This document shows positions 16,557 through 24,422 of a stretch of 64,000 nucleotides of DNA, piece after piece. Each line of letters opens with the position of its first letter. Position 1 is the stretch's first letter. Below the pieces are notes generated by a model. That model was not told the DNA's origin. It did not search any database and saw nothing but the letters and a program-made list of their open reading frames with translations. Location: positions 135,698 through 199,697 of the forward strand of contig JADJTR010000007.1 in assembly GCA_016711085.1 (NCBI GenBank), given 5' to 3'. Both the position numbers and the translations under genes were made by a program. This DNA comes from Phyllobacteriaceae bacterium. GTDB lineage: Bacteria > Pseudomonadota > Alphaproteobacteria > Rhizobiales > Rhizobiaceae.

Positions 16557-17027
16557 TCAAGCCGCCGCCGCTTTCTCGAGCGCCGCGATGTCGATCTTCC
16601 TCATCCGCATCAACGCCGGCCAGACCTTGCTCGCCTTCGGGCCGGAGAGCAGCGCGATGGCCGGTTCGGGCACGATCTGCCACGACAGTCCGAAGCGGTC
16701 CTTGAGCCAGCCGCACTGGCTTTCGGCGCCGCCGTCCGCGATGAGCGCTGCCCACAGCCGGTCGGTCTCGGCCTGATCCTTTGTCCTGACCGAAATCGAC
16801 ACGGCTTCCGACAGCGGGAACATCGGGCCGCCATTGAGGATCTGGTACGGCGTGCCGGCAAGGGTGAAATCGACAACCATCGCCGATCCGGGCGTCCCGT
16901 GTTCGCTGCCTTCGGGATAGCGGCCGACCGTCTCGATGCGGGAATCGGGTATCAGCGCGACATAGAAATTGGCGGCCTCCTCGCCCTGATTGTTCATCCA
17001 GAGGCAGGTGCGCACTTTGCCGGTCAT
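16557..17027 (-). CDS. VOC-superfamily PhnB-like protein (first copy)
   Basis: The 156-residue protein starts at MTGKVRTCLWMNNQGEEAANFY after an AGGAGGAAAG ribosome site. It has the PhnB-like (3-demethylubiquinone methyltransferase-like) pattern: AANFYVALIPDSRI, TPYQILNGGPMF, and the CGWLKDRFGLSWQIVP strand. The metal-binding residues of true VOC enzymes are not all obvious, so it may bind rather than convert ligands. It is the last gene of the mirror-ordered VOC/SRPBCC cluster. Substrate unknown. Confidence 0.85.
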   Translation of the reverse strand: MTGKVRTCLWMNNQGEEAANFYVALIPDSRIETVGRYPEGSEHGTPGSAMVVDFTLAGTPYQILNGGPMFPLSEAVSISVRTKDQAETDRLWAALIADGGAESQCGWLKDRFGLSWQIVPEPAIALLSGPKASKVWPALMRMRKIDIAALEKAAAA

Positions 17028-17040
17028 GGTCTTTCCTCCT

Positions 17041-17508
17041 TCACAAGGTTTTGGCCAGCGCCTCGAGCTGGTCGGTGACCGCCCCCCATCCGTCGAAAAA
17101 TCCCATCTCCTCGTGCCGTTGGCGGCCGGCGATGGAGAAATGGCGAACCACGGCGCGGTAGTCCGTCTTTCCCGCGCCGGCGTCGGCGAACGTGACGATC
17201 GCAACGATGAACGGATGCTCCGACGGCTCCCAGGCCTTCGAAAAGGCGTCGGTGAAGACGATTTTCTCGTTCTCGACAATCTCCAGCCAGACATGGCGGA
17301 TCAGCGATTTTTCGCCATCGGGACCATGCATGTCGGCATGGCTGTAGCCGCCGGGGCGGAATTCCATTTCGGCGACAGGGATGAACCACGGCTTCGGCGT
17401 GAACCATTGCCGGAGCAGCTCGGCGCTGGTCCAGCAGTGGAAGACCTTGGCGCGCGGCGCATCGAGAATGCGATGCAGGACCAGTTCGCGGTCGGCGGGA
17501 AAATCCAT
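17041..17508 (-). CDS. SRPBCC (AHSA1-like) protein (first copy)
   Basis: This 155-residue protein is a START/AHSA1-type ligand-binding fold: LVLHRILDAPRAKVFHCWT, LLRQWFTPKPW, FRPGG and a C-terminal helix HEEMGFFDGWGAVTDQLEALAKTL. It is paralogous to the protein at 17775-18248, sharing LDAPR, WFTPKPW and the terminal helix. It lies 13 nt upstream of the first VOC gene. Such proteins bind hydrophobic molecules in a cavity; the ligand is not known. Confidence 0.85.
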   Translation of the reverse strand: MDFPADRELVLHRILDAPRAKVFHCWTSAELLRQWFTPKPWFIPVAEMEFRPGGYSHADMHGPDGEKSLIRHVWLEIVENEKIVFTDAFSKAWEPSEHPFIVAIVTFADAGAGKTDYRAVVRHFSIAGRQRHEEMGFFDGWGAVTDQLEALAKTL

Positions 17509-17533
17509 GTCTTTGCCTCAATACGGATGGGTC

Positions 17534-17764
17534 TCAGGCGTCGTTTTCCGACTTGAACCCCTTGAACAGGGCGTAGAGCGCCATGGCGTGGCCATGGCCG
17601 AGACCGAATTCGGCTTTCAGCCAATCGGTTACCTGTCCTGCTTTGACGCCCGGCTTCAATCGACCCTTTTCGGTGAAACTCTTGGCGTCGGCGAGCGCGC
17701 GGAATTCCTTCGGGGATTTGCCGGTCTTCGCCTCGATATTGTCCATGTAGGCCTTGAAGGTCAT
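17534..17764 (-). CDS. DUF4287-domain small protein
   Basis: The 76-residue protein starts MTFKAYMDNIEAKTGKSPKEFRAL and ends GHGHAMALYALFKGFKSENDA. The pattern IEAKTGKSPKEF with GLGHGHAMAL is typical of DUF4287, a small helical domain often near SRPBCC proteins. It sits between the two SRPBCC paralogues and is the centre of the mirror arrangement. No activity is known. Confidence 0.85.
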   Translation of the reverse strand: MTFKAYMDNIEAKTGKSPKEFRALADAKSFTEKGRLKPGVKAGQVTDWLKAEFGLGHGHAMALYALFKGFKSENDA

Positions 17765-17774
17765 GGCGCGGGCC

Positions 17775-18248
17775 TCACAGCGTTTTCGCCAGTTCTTCGA
17801 GCTGGTCGGCGGCGGCGTTCCAGCCCGGATGGAAACCCATCTCCTCATGCGCCTTCATGTCCTCATCGCTCCAGTGGCGGGCGAAAGCGACGTAGCGCGT
17901 ACCGCCGCCCGGCGCGTCGGACAGCTCAATTCCGCCGACCATGAAGGCCTTGTTGGAGGGGACCCAATCGCCGACGAAGGCGTCGGTGAACAACAGGCGT
18001 TCGTTCGGGACCACGTCGAGATATTGCCCGGGATTGGGGTGGCGCACGCCTTCCGGACTTTCCATGACCACCATGGAGGCGCCGCCCGGGCGCAGATCAC
18101 CCCTCGCCTCGACCGTTTTCCACGGCTTCGGCGTGAACCATTTCAGTATCAGCTCCGGCTCGGTCCAACAGCGCCAGATGGCAATGCGCGGCGCATCGAG
18201 AACGCGCTCGATGCGCAATTCGCGGGGGTTCGGCGACTTGTCCGACAT
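17775..18248 (-). CDS. SRPBCC (AHSA1-like) protein (second copy)
   Basis: I use ATG 18246-18248 (MSDKSPNPRELRIERVLDAPR). The 157-residue protein has the same landmarks as the copy at 17041: LDAPRIAIWRCWT, LILKWFTPKPW, LRPGG, and the terminal helix HEEMGFHPGWNAAADQLEELAKTL. It is 10 nt upstream of the DUF4287 gene. The two copies differ clearly in sequence, so the duplication is old. Ligand unknown. Confidence 0.86.
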   Translation of the reverse strand: MSDKSPNPRELRIERVLDAPRIAIWRCWTEPELILKWFTPKPWKTVEARGDLRPGGASMVVMESPEGVRHPNPGQYLDVVPNERLLFTDAFVGDWVPSNKAFMVGGIELSDAPGGGTRYVAFARHWSDEDMKAHEEMGFHPGWNAAADQLEELAKTL

Positions 18249-18307
18249 GGTTTTCTCCCTCTTTTTTCCGCCCGCGGCCAATTCAAGGTCGGGCGCTCAG
18301 GCGCGGC

Positions 18308-18727
18308 TCAGCCGGGCATTTTCGAGCCGGCGAAATTGATCATCCACGGCGTGCCGTATTTGTCGGTGAACATGGCGAAGGCGTCGGCCCAGAAGGTTTC
18401 GCCGAGCGGCATTTGCACCTTTTCGGCGTCTTTCGACAATTCGGCGAAGACGCGTTCGGCCTCGGCCATGGTTTTCGGCGAGACGTTGACGGAAAATCCC
18501 TGCGGCTTGGCGTACCATTCGCCCGGCGCATCGGAGGCCATCATGATGGTGGCGCCGATCTTCACCGCCATGTTCATCACCAGATTGTCGCCTCCGGGCA
18601 TGCGGCTGTCGGCCGGCCCGTCCTTGTTGAGGAACACGCCGGTGACTTCACCGCCGAGCACGTTTGCATAATGGGTCATGGCTTCAAGGCAATTGCCGTT
18701 GAAATTGAGATAGACCGTCGGTTCCAT
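18308..18727 (-). CDS. VOC-superfamily PhnB-like protein (second copy)
   Basis: This 139-residue protein starts MEPTVYLNFNGNCLEAMTHYANVLGGEV and has GATIMMASDAPGEW and FWADAFAMFTDKYGTPWMINF, the standard PhnB-like pattern. Some members are annotated as glyoxalase or bleomycin-resistance-like, but no direct evidence supports a resistance role. It is the first structural gene after the TetR gene, 11 nt downstream. Confidence 0.87.
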   Translation of the reverse strand: MEPTVYLNFNGNCLEAMTHYANVLGGEVTGVFLNKDGPADSRMPGGDNLVMNMAVKIGATIMMASDAPGEWYAKPQGFSVNVSPKTMAEAERVFAELSKDAEKVQMPLGETFWADAFAMFTDKYGTPWMINFAGSKMPG

Positions 18728-18738
18728 GGTGTTCTCCC

Positions 18739-19365
18739 TCAGGATTTCTTGTCGTTGAACAGCAGGATCACGTAGCGCTTCAAATGATCGACCATGTCCC
18801 GGGCAATTCCAGGGCCGCCTTGCGCTTTCGCCAGAATGAATGCGCCCTGCAGCGCCGCCTGGGTGAACTGGGCGAGGCTTTCCGGCGTCCAGTCGGCGCC
18901 GGAGCAGCGCGCCGCTTTCGCCGCGGCGATGTCGGCGACGAGCGTGGCGGCGTGGCCGAAGATCGACGCGCCGGCGGCGGCGCTGATCGCCGGGCTGGAC
19001 AAATGCGTCTCCTGGGCCAGCGTGCCGGCGAGACAGGTGAACTCGTCGGTGCCGCCGGCCAGGATCGCCTTGCGGAACTCGATGTAACCGAGAATGCGGT
19101 CATAGGGGTCGGGAAGGGCATGGTAAGGCGCGCTTTCGAACAGGCCGCCGGTCACCGCCGACCAGTGTTCGGCCGCCGCGACGGCCAAATCCTCCTTGCC
19201 GGCGAAATGATGGAAGAAGCCGCCCTTGGTCAGCCCCGCCTCGGCGCAGACATCCTCGACGCGTGTGGCGGCGTAGCCCTTCTGGCGGAAAAGTTTCAGC
19301 GCCGCATCGAGAATACGGCGGCGGGCGGCCACGCCCTTGCCGGGCGGGAGGGTTGCGGTGGACAT
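18739..19365 (-). CDS. TetR/AcrR-family regulator
   Basis: The 208-residue protein has a TetR helix-turn-helix at residues 15-60 (ILDAALKLFRQKGYAATRVEDVCAEAGL, then GGFFHHFAGKEDL) and a helical ligand domain. It heads the VOC-SRPBCC-DUF4287-SRPBCC-VOC run and lies 30 nt after the stop of the DevA-type ATPase. A near-perfect dyad 11 nt before its ATG is a good autoregulatory operator. It probably controls the genes downstream; control of the exporter upstream is less likely given the position of the site. Confidence 0.88.
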   Translation of the reverse strand: MSTATLPPGKGVAARRRILDAALKLFRQKGYAATRVEDVCAEAGLTKGGFFHHFAGKEDLAVAAAEHWSAVTGGLFESAPYHALPDPYDRILGYIEFRKAILAGGTDEFTCLAGTLAQETHLSSPAISAAAGASIFGHAATLVADIAAAKAARCSGADWTPESLAQFTQAALQGAFILAKAQGGPGIARDMVDHLKRYVILLFNDKKS

Positions 19366-19376
19366 TTCCGAAACAT

Positions 19377-19390
19377 ACCAACCGGTCGGT
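19377..19390. promoter_or_regulatory. Candidate TetR operator
   Basis: ACCAACCGGTCGGT is a 14-bp dyad centred on ACCGGT with one mismatched pair. ACCGGTCGGT-type sites are common for TetR regulators. It sits 11 nt upstream of the TetR start and 3' of the ATPase gene tail begins 6 nt further on, so it lies in the only gap between the two units. Confidence 0.65.
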
Positions 19391-19395
19391 TCTTG

Positions 19396-20124
19396 TCAAA
19401 CGCTTTGTCCGGCCGGCGCGACGCGCGTCTCCTCCTCGATCACGCCGTCGCGCAAATGGCAGACGCGATCGAAATAGCCGAATATCTTTTCGTCGTGGGT
19501 GACGGCGATGATGGAAGCGTCCTGTTCGGCGGCGAGCTTGCGCAGAAGCTCCATGACGATCTGGGCGCGTTTCGAATCGAGCGCCGCCGTCGGTTCGTCG
19601 GCGAGAATGATGCGCGGGCTGTTGGCCAGCGCCCGGGCGATGGCGACGCGCTGCGCCTCGCCGCCCGAGAGTTTCGCCGGCATGGCGTCGCGGCGGTGGC
19701 CGATCTCGAGATAATCGAGCAGTTCGACGGCGCGCCGGCGGGCGGCCGACTGCGAATGGCCGGCAAGCTCCAGCGCCACCGCGACATTGTCGGTGGCGTC
19801 GAGAAACGGCAGCAGATTGTGGGCCTGGAAAATGAAGCCGATCTTTTCCAGCCGCAGCCGGCGCAGATCGTCGCGCAGCCATTTGCCATTGTCGAAGACG
19901 CGCTCGCCGTCGAGGTCGAGCGCGCCGCCCGAGGGATCGATGATGCAGCCGATGACATTGAGCAACGTCGTCTTGCCCGAACCGGACGGGCCGAGCAACG
20001 CCACCACTTCGCGCGGGAAAATGTCGATCGACACGCCCTTCAGCGCATCGACTCGCGCCGCGCCCTCGCCATAGTGCTTCGACACGCCCCTCACCGAAAC
20101 CAGCGGCGTTCTTTCCTGCGCCAT
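19396..20124 (-). CDS. DevA-type ABC exporter ATP-binding protein
   Basis: The 242-residue protein has Walker A GPSGSGKTT (about 45-53), Q-loop FIFQAHNLLPFL, signature LSGGEAQR, Walker B RIILADEPTAALD and the switch His in VTHDE. This is the MacB/LolD/DevA class, which works with FtsX-like permeases. It is the third gene of a fusion protein, permease, ATPase set, 1 nt after the permease stop. It powers export or mechanotransmission across the envelope. Confidence 0.92.
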   Translation of the reverse strand: MAQERTPLVSVRGVSKHYGEGAARVDALKGVSIDIFPREVVALLGPSGSGKTTLLNVIGCIIDPSGGALDLDGERVFDNGKWLRDDLRRLRLEKIGFIFQAHNLLPFLDATDNVAVALELAGHSQSAARRRAVELLDYLEIGHRRDAMPAKLSGGEAQRVAIARALANSPRIILADEPTAALDSKRAQIVMELLRKLAAEQDASIIAVTHDEKIFGYFDRVCHLRDGVIEEETRVAPAGQSV

Positions 20125-20125
20125 G

Positions 20126-21259
20126 TCAGCCGCCCAGGGCCGTGGCCGGATCGACCTTCAGCGCGGCGCGCACGCCGAGCCCGCTCGCCAGCAGGCAGAC
20201 GGCGACGATGACGATTCCGAGTTGGGTGACATTGTCGGTATCGAGGACGATACGGCGGGGGAAGATGTCCTTGATGGCGACGATGAGGGCCCAGCCCATG
20301 AAGAAGCCGATAAGGCCGAGCGCCAGCGCTTGCTGGACGATCATCGCGGTGATGGTGCGGTCGGGCGCGCCGATCAGCTTCAGCGTGGCGATCTGCTTCA
20401 GCTTCTCCATCGTCATGGTGTAGATGATCAGCGCGATGACGACGGCGGAAACCGCCAGCAACAGGCCGGTGAACAGGCCGATCTGGCGGCGCGCCCGATC
20501 GATGTGCGAACCGGTGAGGATCGCCTCCTGATCGGCCTGCGCGATGGCGCTCAGGTGCTTCCAGCGGGCGATGCCGGCGGCGACCGCCTCGACCGAGGCG
20601 GCGGGCGCGAGGCGGGCGATGACGGCGCTGACCGTGTCGATGCTTCCCGAACCGGCGCCGCGCGCCGCTTGCAGTCGCACCGCGGCCGGATCGAGTTCCG
20701 CCTGGAATTGCTGGGCGTCACGCAGCGTGACGAAGGCGGCCGGATCGCCGCCGGAACTGACGTGATAGGCGGTCAGTCCGACGACCGTGTAGCGATCGCG
20801 GCCAAAGGTCACGACATCGCCGGGAACCAGTTTCGACGAACGGTCGGCGACGATCTCGAAATGGCTGCGGCCGAGGCCGCGCCCGACGATGATTTCGGCT
20901 GGTCCGCCCGGCCGGCCGGGTTCGTAGCCGATGACGTAGAGGCGCATTTTGCGCCCGCCCGCGGTCGCCTCGACGCTCTGATAGGTGACGCTGCCGGCCG
21001 CGGTGACGCCCGGCATGCGGGCGACGGCCTCGCGGGTGTCGCCGGGAATGCGCGAGGATTCGGCGAAGGGGCCGCGCGAATTCGCCTCGACCACCCAGAG
21101 ATCGACATCGGGCGTGCGCGCGATGGTCAGCGCATCGACGACCATGCCGCGATAGATGCCGATCATGGACAGGACCACGCCGAGCAGCAGGCCGAGGCCG
21201 ACGCCGGTGAAGACGAAGCGTCCGGAATTGTGGCGGATCTCGCGCCAGGCGAGGTTCAT
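20126..21259 (-). CDS. DevC-type FtsX-like ABC permease
   Basis: The 377-residue protein starts MNLAWREIRHNSGRFVFTGVGLGLLLGVVL with the first membrane helix. A periplasmic domain of about 220 residues follows, then three helices near the C-terminus (LFTGLLLAVSAVVIALIIYT onwards). The MEKLKQIATLKLIGAPD stretch before the last helices is the FtsX-family coupling motif. It pairs with the DevA-type ATPase and the upstream fusion protein. Confidence 0.9.
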   Translation of the reverse strand: MNLAWREIRHNSGRFVFTGVGLGLLLGVVLSMIGIYRGMVVDALTIARTPDVDLWVVEANSRGPFAESSRIPGDTREAVARMPGVTAAGSVTYQSVEATAGGRKMRLYVIGYEPGRPGGPAEIIVGRGLGRSHFEIVADRSSKLVPGDVVTFGRDRYTVVGLTAYHVSSGGDPAAFVTLRDAQQFQAELDPAAVRLQAARGAGSGSIDTVSAVIARLAPAASVEAVAAGIARWKHLSAIAQADQEAILTGSHIDRARRQIGLFTGLLLAVSAVVIALIIYTMTMEKLKQIATLKLIGAPDRTITAMIVQQALALGLIGFFMGWALIVAIKDIFPRRIVLDTDNVTQLGIVIVAVCLLASGLGVRAALKVDPATALGG

Positions 21260-21260
21260 T

Positions 21261-22457
21261 TCATTTCCGCTTCCCGGCGCTGGCCGCGCGGCCTTCCTTC
21301 AGGCCGGGGCCGATATCGACGACGATTTGCGCACCCTCGGGCAGTCCGTCGACGACTTCGAGGCGCGAATCCTCGGTCCGATGGCGAATGGAAACGCGGC
21401 GCTTGCGCAGCGCGCCGTCTTCGATGGTCCACACCGTCGCTTCGCGGCCGTCATAGGCGGAGACGGCGGTTTCGGGCGCCAGAAGCGCATTGTCCAGCGT
21501 GGCGACGGTGATCCAGAACTCGGCCTGCTCGCCGAGGAACACTTTCGCCGGTGGATTGTCGCCCTTGACGTAGATGCGCCGCTCCTCGTTGGCGCGGTCG
21601 CTTTCAAGACCGATGCGCAGGACCTTGCCGATGAACGTGTCGAGCGGGCGCGAACGGATGCGCGCCTCGACCGTCTGGCCTTCGACGATCGCGCCCGAAC
21701 GGGCCTCGTCGACGAAGGCGAGGCCCCAATAGGTGGCCGGATCGACCAGGGTCATAATCGGGTCTCCGGCCTTGATCACGGCCCCGGGTTCCTTCAGGCG
21801 CTGCACCACCAGGGCGTCGAACGGCGCGAGAAGGGTGCGGTGGCCGAGCATCGTCTCCTCGAAGCCGAGCTGGGCGCGGGCGTCCTCCACTTGCGCCGTG
21901 GCAACCTTGTTGTCGCTTTCGGCGACCGCGACATCGGCGGCCGCCACCGCCTCGTCGCGCAGCGCTTCCTCGGCCGCCTGGGCCGACACCACGTCCCGGT
22001 TCGCCAACTCCTGCTTGCGTTTGCTGGTTTCCTGTTTTTGCGCCAGCACGGCGCGCATTTTCGCCACCACGGAGGCCGACTTGTCGATGTTGACCTCGGC
22101 GATGCGCACCGCCGTTTTCGCCTTGGCGACCTTGGCCTCCTGTTCGCCGGCGGCGAGGCGGGCGAGAACCTGGCCTTTCCGGACCAGATCGCCGTGATCG
22201 GCCTCGACGGCGACAAGCGTGGCGCCGACCTCGAAGCCGACATTGGAGACGACCCGCGCCTCGATGGTGCCGAGGCCGAAGACGCGCACGGCCACGTTCT
22301 TTTCCACAGTGGCCACGGCGAGCGCCAGCGGCCGGTTGGACCAGACGTAGAAACCGCCGGCGGCGACGGCGACGAGGACGGCGGCGAGCGCGGCGAGCCG
22401 GAGCCATTTGCCCAGGACGCCCGGCGGCGTGCGGGCGGCGGAGTGCTGGTCGGTCAT
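21261..22457 (-). CDS. DevB-type membrane fusion protein
   Basis: The 398-residue protein has an N-terminal membrane anchor (WLRLAALAAVLVAVAAGGFYVWS, about 24-46), a lipoyl half motif (DHGDLVRKGQVLARLAAGEQEAK), a long coiled-coil hairpin, and a beta-barrel with SIRHRTEDSRLEVVDGLPEG near the end. This layout is the HlyD/DevB adaptor. It is the first gene of the exporter. DevBCA of cyanobacteria exports glycolipids, but many homologues have other cargo, so no substrate is given. Confidence 0.9.
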   Translation of the reverse strand: MTDQHSAARTPPGVLGKWLRLAALAAVLVAVAAGGFYVWSNRPLALAVATVEKNVAVRVFGLGTIEARVVSNVGFEVGATLVAVEADHGDLVRKGQVLARLAAGEQEAKVAKAKTAVRIAEVNIDKSASVVAKMRAVLAQKQETSKRKQELANRDVVSAQAAEEALRDEAVAAADVAVAESDNKVATAQVEDARAQLGFEETMLGHRTLLAPFDALVVQRLKEPGAVIKAGDPIMTLVDPATYWGLAFVDEARSGAIVEGQTVEARIRSRPLDTFIGKVLRIGLESDRANEERRIYVKGDNPPAKVFLGEQAEFWITVATLDNALLAPETAVSAYDGREATVWTIEDGALRKRRVSIRHRTEDSRLEVVDGLPEGAQIVVDIGPGLKEGRAASAGKRK

Positions 22458-22545
22458 GTATCTGCCTTTTCGAATATGGCGAAGCTACAGGGAAAACCGA
22501 TCCACGCCAGTTAAATTACGTTTAGCGAGGGATGGAGCAACCCAT

Positions 22546-22641
22546 TTTACCCCCACCCCCTGCCCCTCCCCTCAAGGGGGAGTGGAGACTGGCGCTGGTC
22601 TCCCTTCCCCCTTGAGGGGAGGGGCAGGGGGTGGGGGTAAA
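22546..22641. repeat. Long inverted repeat with 44-nt arms (REP-like or terminator hairpin)
   Basis: The arms 22546-22589 and 22598-22641 are reverse complements except for two positions, separated by an 8-nt loop. They are built of C-rich and G-rich runs (ACCCCCACCCCCTGCCCCTC and its complement). It lies between the start of the DevB-type gene and the end of the antitoxin-like gene. Such palindromes resemble dispersed intergenic repeats in alphaproteobacteria, and the hairpin could also stop transcription of the antitoxin gene. Confidence 0.85.
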
Positions 22642-22662
22642 TTTCTTTCCAAACGATTGCGA

Positions 22663-22935
22663 TTAATTGGGCCGGTCCGGCAAGGGCCGCAGCAGGAAAT
22701 CCTCGGGCAGCGGCTCGTCGAAATCGTCGGCCACAAAGGGGAACGGCTTGTCGATGCCGCGCGCTTTCAGCCAGGCCTGCCCGGCTTCAAGATCGACGCC
22801 GCCGCGCTTCTTGTGCGGCACGAGATCGGGCGCCGGCCGGCCATTGCGGGTGACGATAATCGTCTCGCCGTCCTCGACCTCGCGGGCGAGTTCGGTCAAG
22901 CGGTTCTTGGCGTCGCGGATGGAGACGGTTTTCAT
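22663..22935 (-). CDS. Phd/YefM-family antitoxin, no toxin gene alongside
   Basis: The 90-residue protein starts MKTVSIRDAKNRLTELAREVEDGETIIVTRNGRP, the standard Phd/YefM N-terminal DNA-binding part. The rest (GQAWLKARGIDKPFPFVADDFDEPLPEDFLLRPLP) is the tail that usually wraps a VapC-type toxin. No PIN-domain gene follows: the long hairpin repeat and then the exporter gene come next. An ATG 21 nt upstream (MPSHSCP) is another start. It is either an orphan or a remnant whose toxin was lost. Confidence 0.85.
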   Translation of the reverse strand: MKTVSIRDAKNRLTELAREVEDGETIIVTRNGRPAPDLVPHKKRGGVDLEAGQAWLKARGIDKPFPFVADDFDEPLPEDFLLRPLPDRPN

Positions 22936-23155
22936 GGGGCAGGAGTGTGACGGCATGGGGCTACGAGGTCAAGTAGAAGGCGACGATGACGTATTAGCGA
23001 TAGTTGGGACCGAGCACACCGAATGAGGCGGCATCCCTGTTACTTATTTGATTGTAATTCAATTTAGAGATTAAAATATTTTCGGAGAAATGATGAGTGA
23101 TTCCGAATCACGCGGAAGCCATGCGACGTCATAAATGCCAATTATTCGAATAATT

Positions 23156-24046
23156 CTAGTTTTCATTGAGACCGAATGGTTGACGAGTGTGCAAGCGTTC
23201 TTTCCATGTCCCTTCGAGTTTAATCACTTCATCCGGCGGCATATCCGGTGATACGCGCTGCAGTATCGTAAATTGGAAATTTCTTGGGTCTCTTTCTCGC
23301 AGGAGACTATTGCCGCCATGACCGGTATTACTATAATTGACCCAGCGCCCAAGGATATTACTCGCACCATAGGCTGATCCAACATAACTTTTACCGTCGT
23401 GGCTGTCAAAAATCAGATAAACTCCGCGCCATTGGGACAGGATCGCCTTCCAGTATGATGGAAGAATGGAAATATCCGACCAAGAGAGATTGATTTCTTC
23501 CCAAGGCGGCATCACCTGAACAAGTGCGTTGTCTTCGAGCACCGAAATCACTGGCAAAATGTTGCGGTGCGCTCGCCGCCACCACGATCTTTCGGGCGGC
23601 GGCCAACCAATAACCAGCTTTCCTTTCCATTCACTGTAAAAATCCGTTATAACAAGATCAAACCAATAATTATATGGGCGCACTAACGCCTCTTTTTCTG
23701 TATATCCTTCGTAATCGAAATTTTTTAATTCGATGCATTCCGGAATTTTCCAGTACTCATCTCTCGTCAAGCGGCGCGACTCACGTATCCAATAAAGCCC
23801 CACAAAGAGGGCTTTTCCCGGCGCGTGTCCGATGAATGACGCAATATATTTGACGCCAAGCATTGCTTTTTCAAGCTTCTCGCTTTGGGTCTGCTGATAC
23901 GCATTGAAAACTTCAGGACGCTCAGCGGCCAACCACGGGAGGACACGTTTGAGTTTTGACTCAAACGGTCGATGCCGAAGTACGATTACGTCCAGCGGAT
24001 TGATTTTTTTAGATTCAAGTAGACTATTCAAGTTCATCGTGTTCAA
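23156..24046 (-). CDS. GIY-YIG-type nuclease-like protein, AT-rich and probably acquired
   Basis: The 296-residue protein has an unrecognised N-terminal domain (about 1-195, with ERSWWRRAHRNILPVISVLED) and a C-terminal GIY-YIG-like domain: WRGVYLIFDSHDGKSYVGSAYG (about 208-229, where GVYLI and YVGSA stand for GIY and YIG), LGRWVNYSNTGHGGN and a terminal KLEGTWKERLHTRQ with the usual metal-binding Glu. Its codons are rich in A and T, unlike every neighbour, which points to recent transfer. No integrase, att repeat or partner gene is visible. A role in DNA defence is possible but unsupported. Confidence 0.8.
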   Translation of the reverse strand: MNTMNLNSLLESKKINPLDVIVLRHRPFESKLKRVLPWLAAERPEVFNAYQQTQSEKLEKAMLGVKYIASFIGHAPGKALFVGLYWIRESRRLTRDEYWKIPECIELKNFDYEGYTEKEALVRPYNYWFDLVITDFYSEWKGKLVIGWPPPERSWWRRAHRNILPVISVLEDNALVQVMPPWEEINLSWSDISILPSYWKAILSQWRGVYLIFDSHDGKSYVGSAYGASNILGRWVNYSNTGHGGNSLLRERDPRNFQFTILQRVSPDMPPDEVIKLEGTWKERLHTRQPFGLNEN

Positions 24047-24422
24047 TTTTTCATCGGAGAAATTATTTAAACGCTCCTAAATAAACCCGTGGCCCGGCGG
24101 AGCACTGACAGAATTGTAATAGATATTGAGCGCCCTGTCACGCCGATGATGAGCGAAAAGTCGACGGTCTGAAAAACAATCTCCGCAAGGATGCAGTGGC
24201 GGTCGGCCTCGATAAACTTCTGATACAGACAAGGTCGTGAAATGTGCTCCTTGAGGTCAGCGAGGACGCTAAAAGGGGCGAATTCCTGTTCGCGACCGCA
24301 GAAGGCGCCCAATCCGCATGCCATGCGCAAGGTTCACGCAATAGCCGGCACAAACCCACTTTGATTGACTTCACCCCCCGCCCTTGCCACAAGCCGGCCC
24401 GACACGACGGACCCCTTATCCC
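24047..24422. other. 376-nt intergenic region with intermediate base composition
   Basis: This gap separates the AT-rich GIY-YIG gene from prfC and must hold their divergent promoters. On the minus strand an 87-codon frame (24067-24330) exists, but it has no recognisable domain, no ribosome site and a mixed composition, so I do not call it a gene. No RNA gene or repeat was seen. Confidence 0.5.

Noticed and set aside
22546..22641. CRISPR repeat or transposon end
   Set aside because: Only one inverted pair exists, with no direct repeats, spacers, transposase or target duplication.
24067..24330. 87-codon minus-strand frame between the GIY-YIG gene and prfC
   Set aside because: No ribosome site, no recognisable domain and mixed composition; kept as intergenic.
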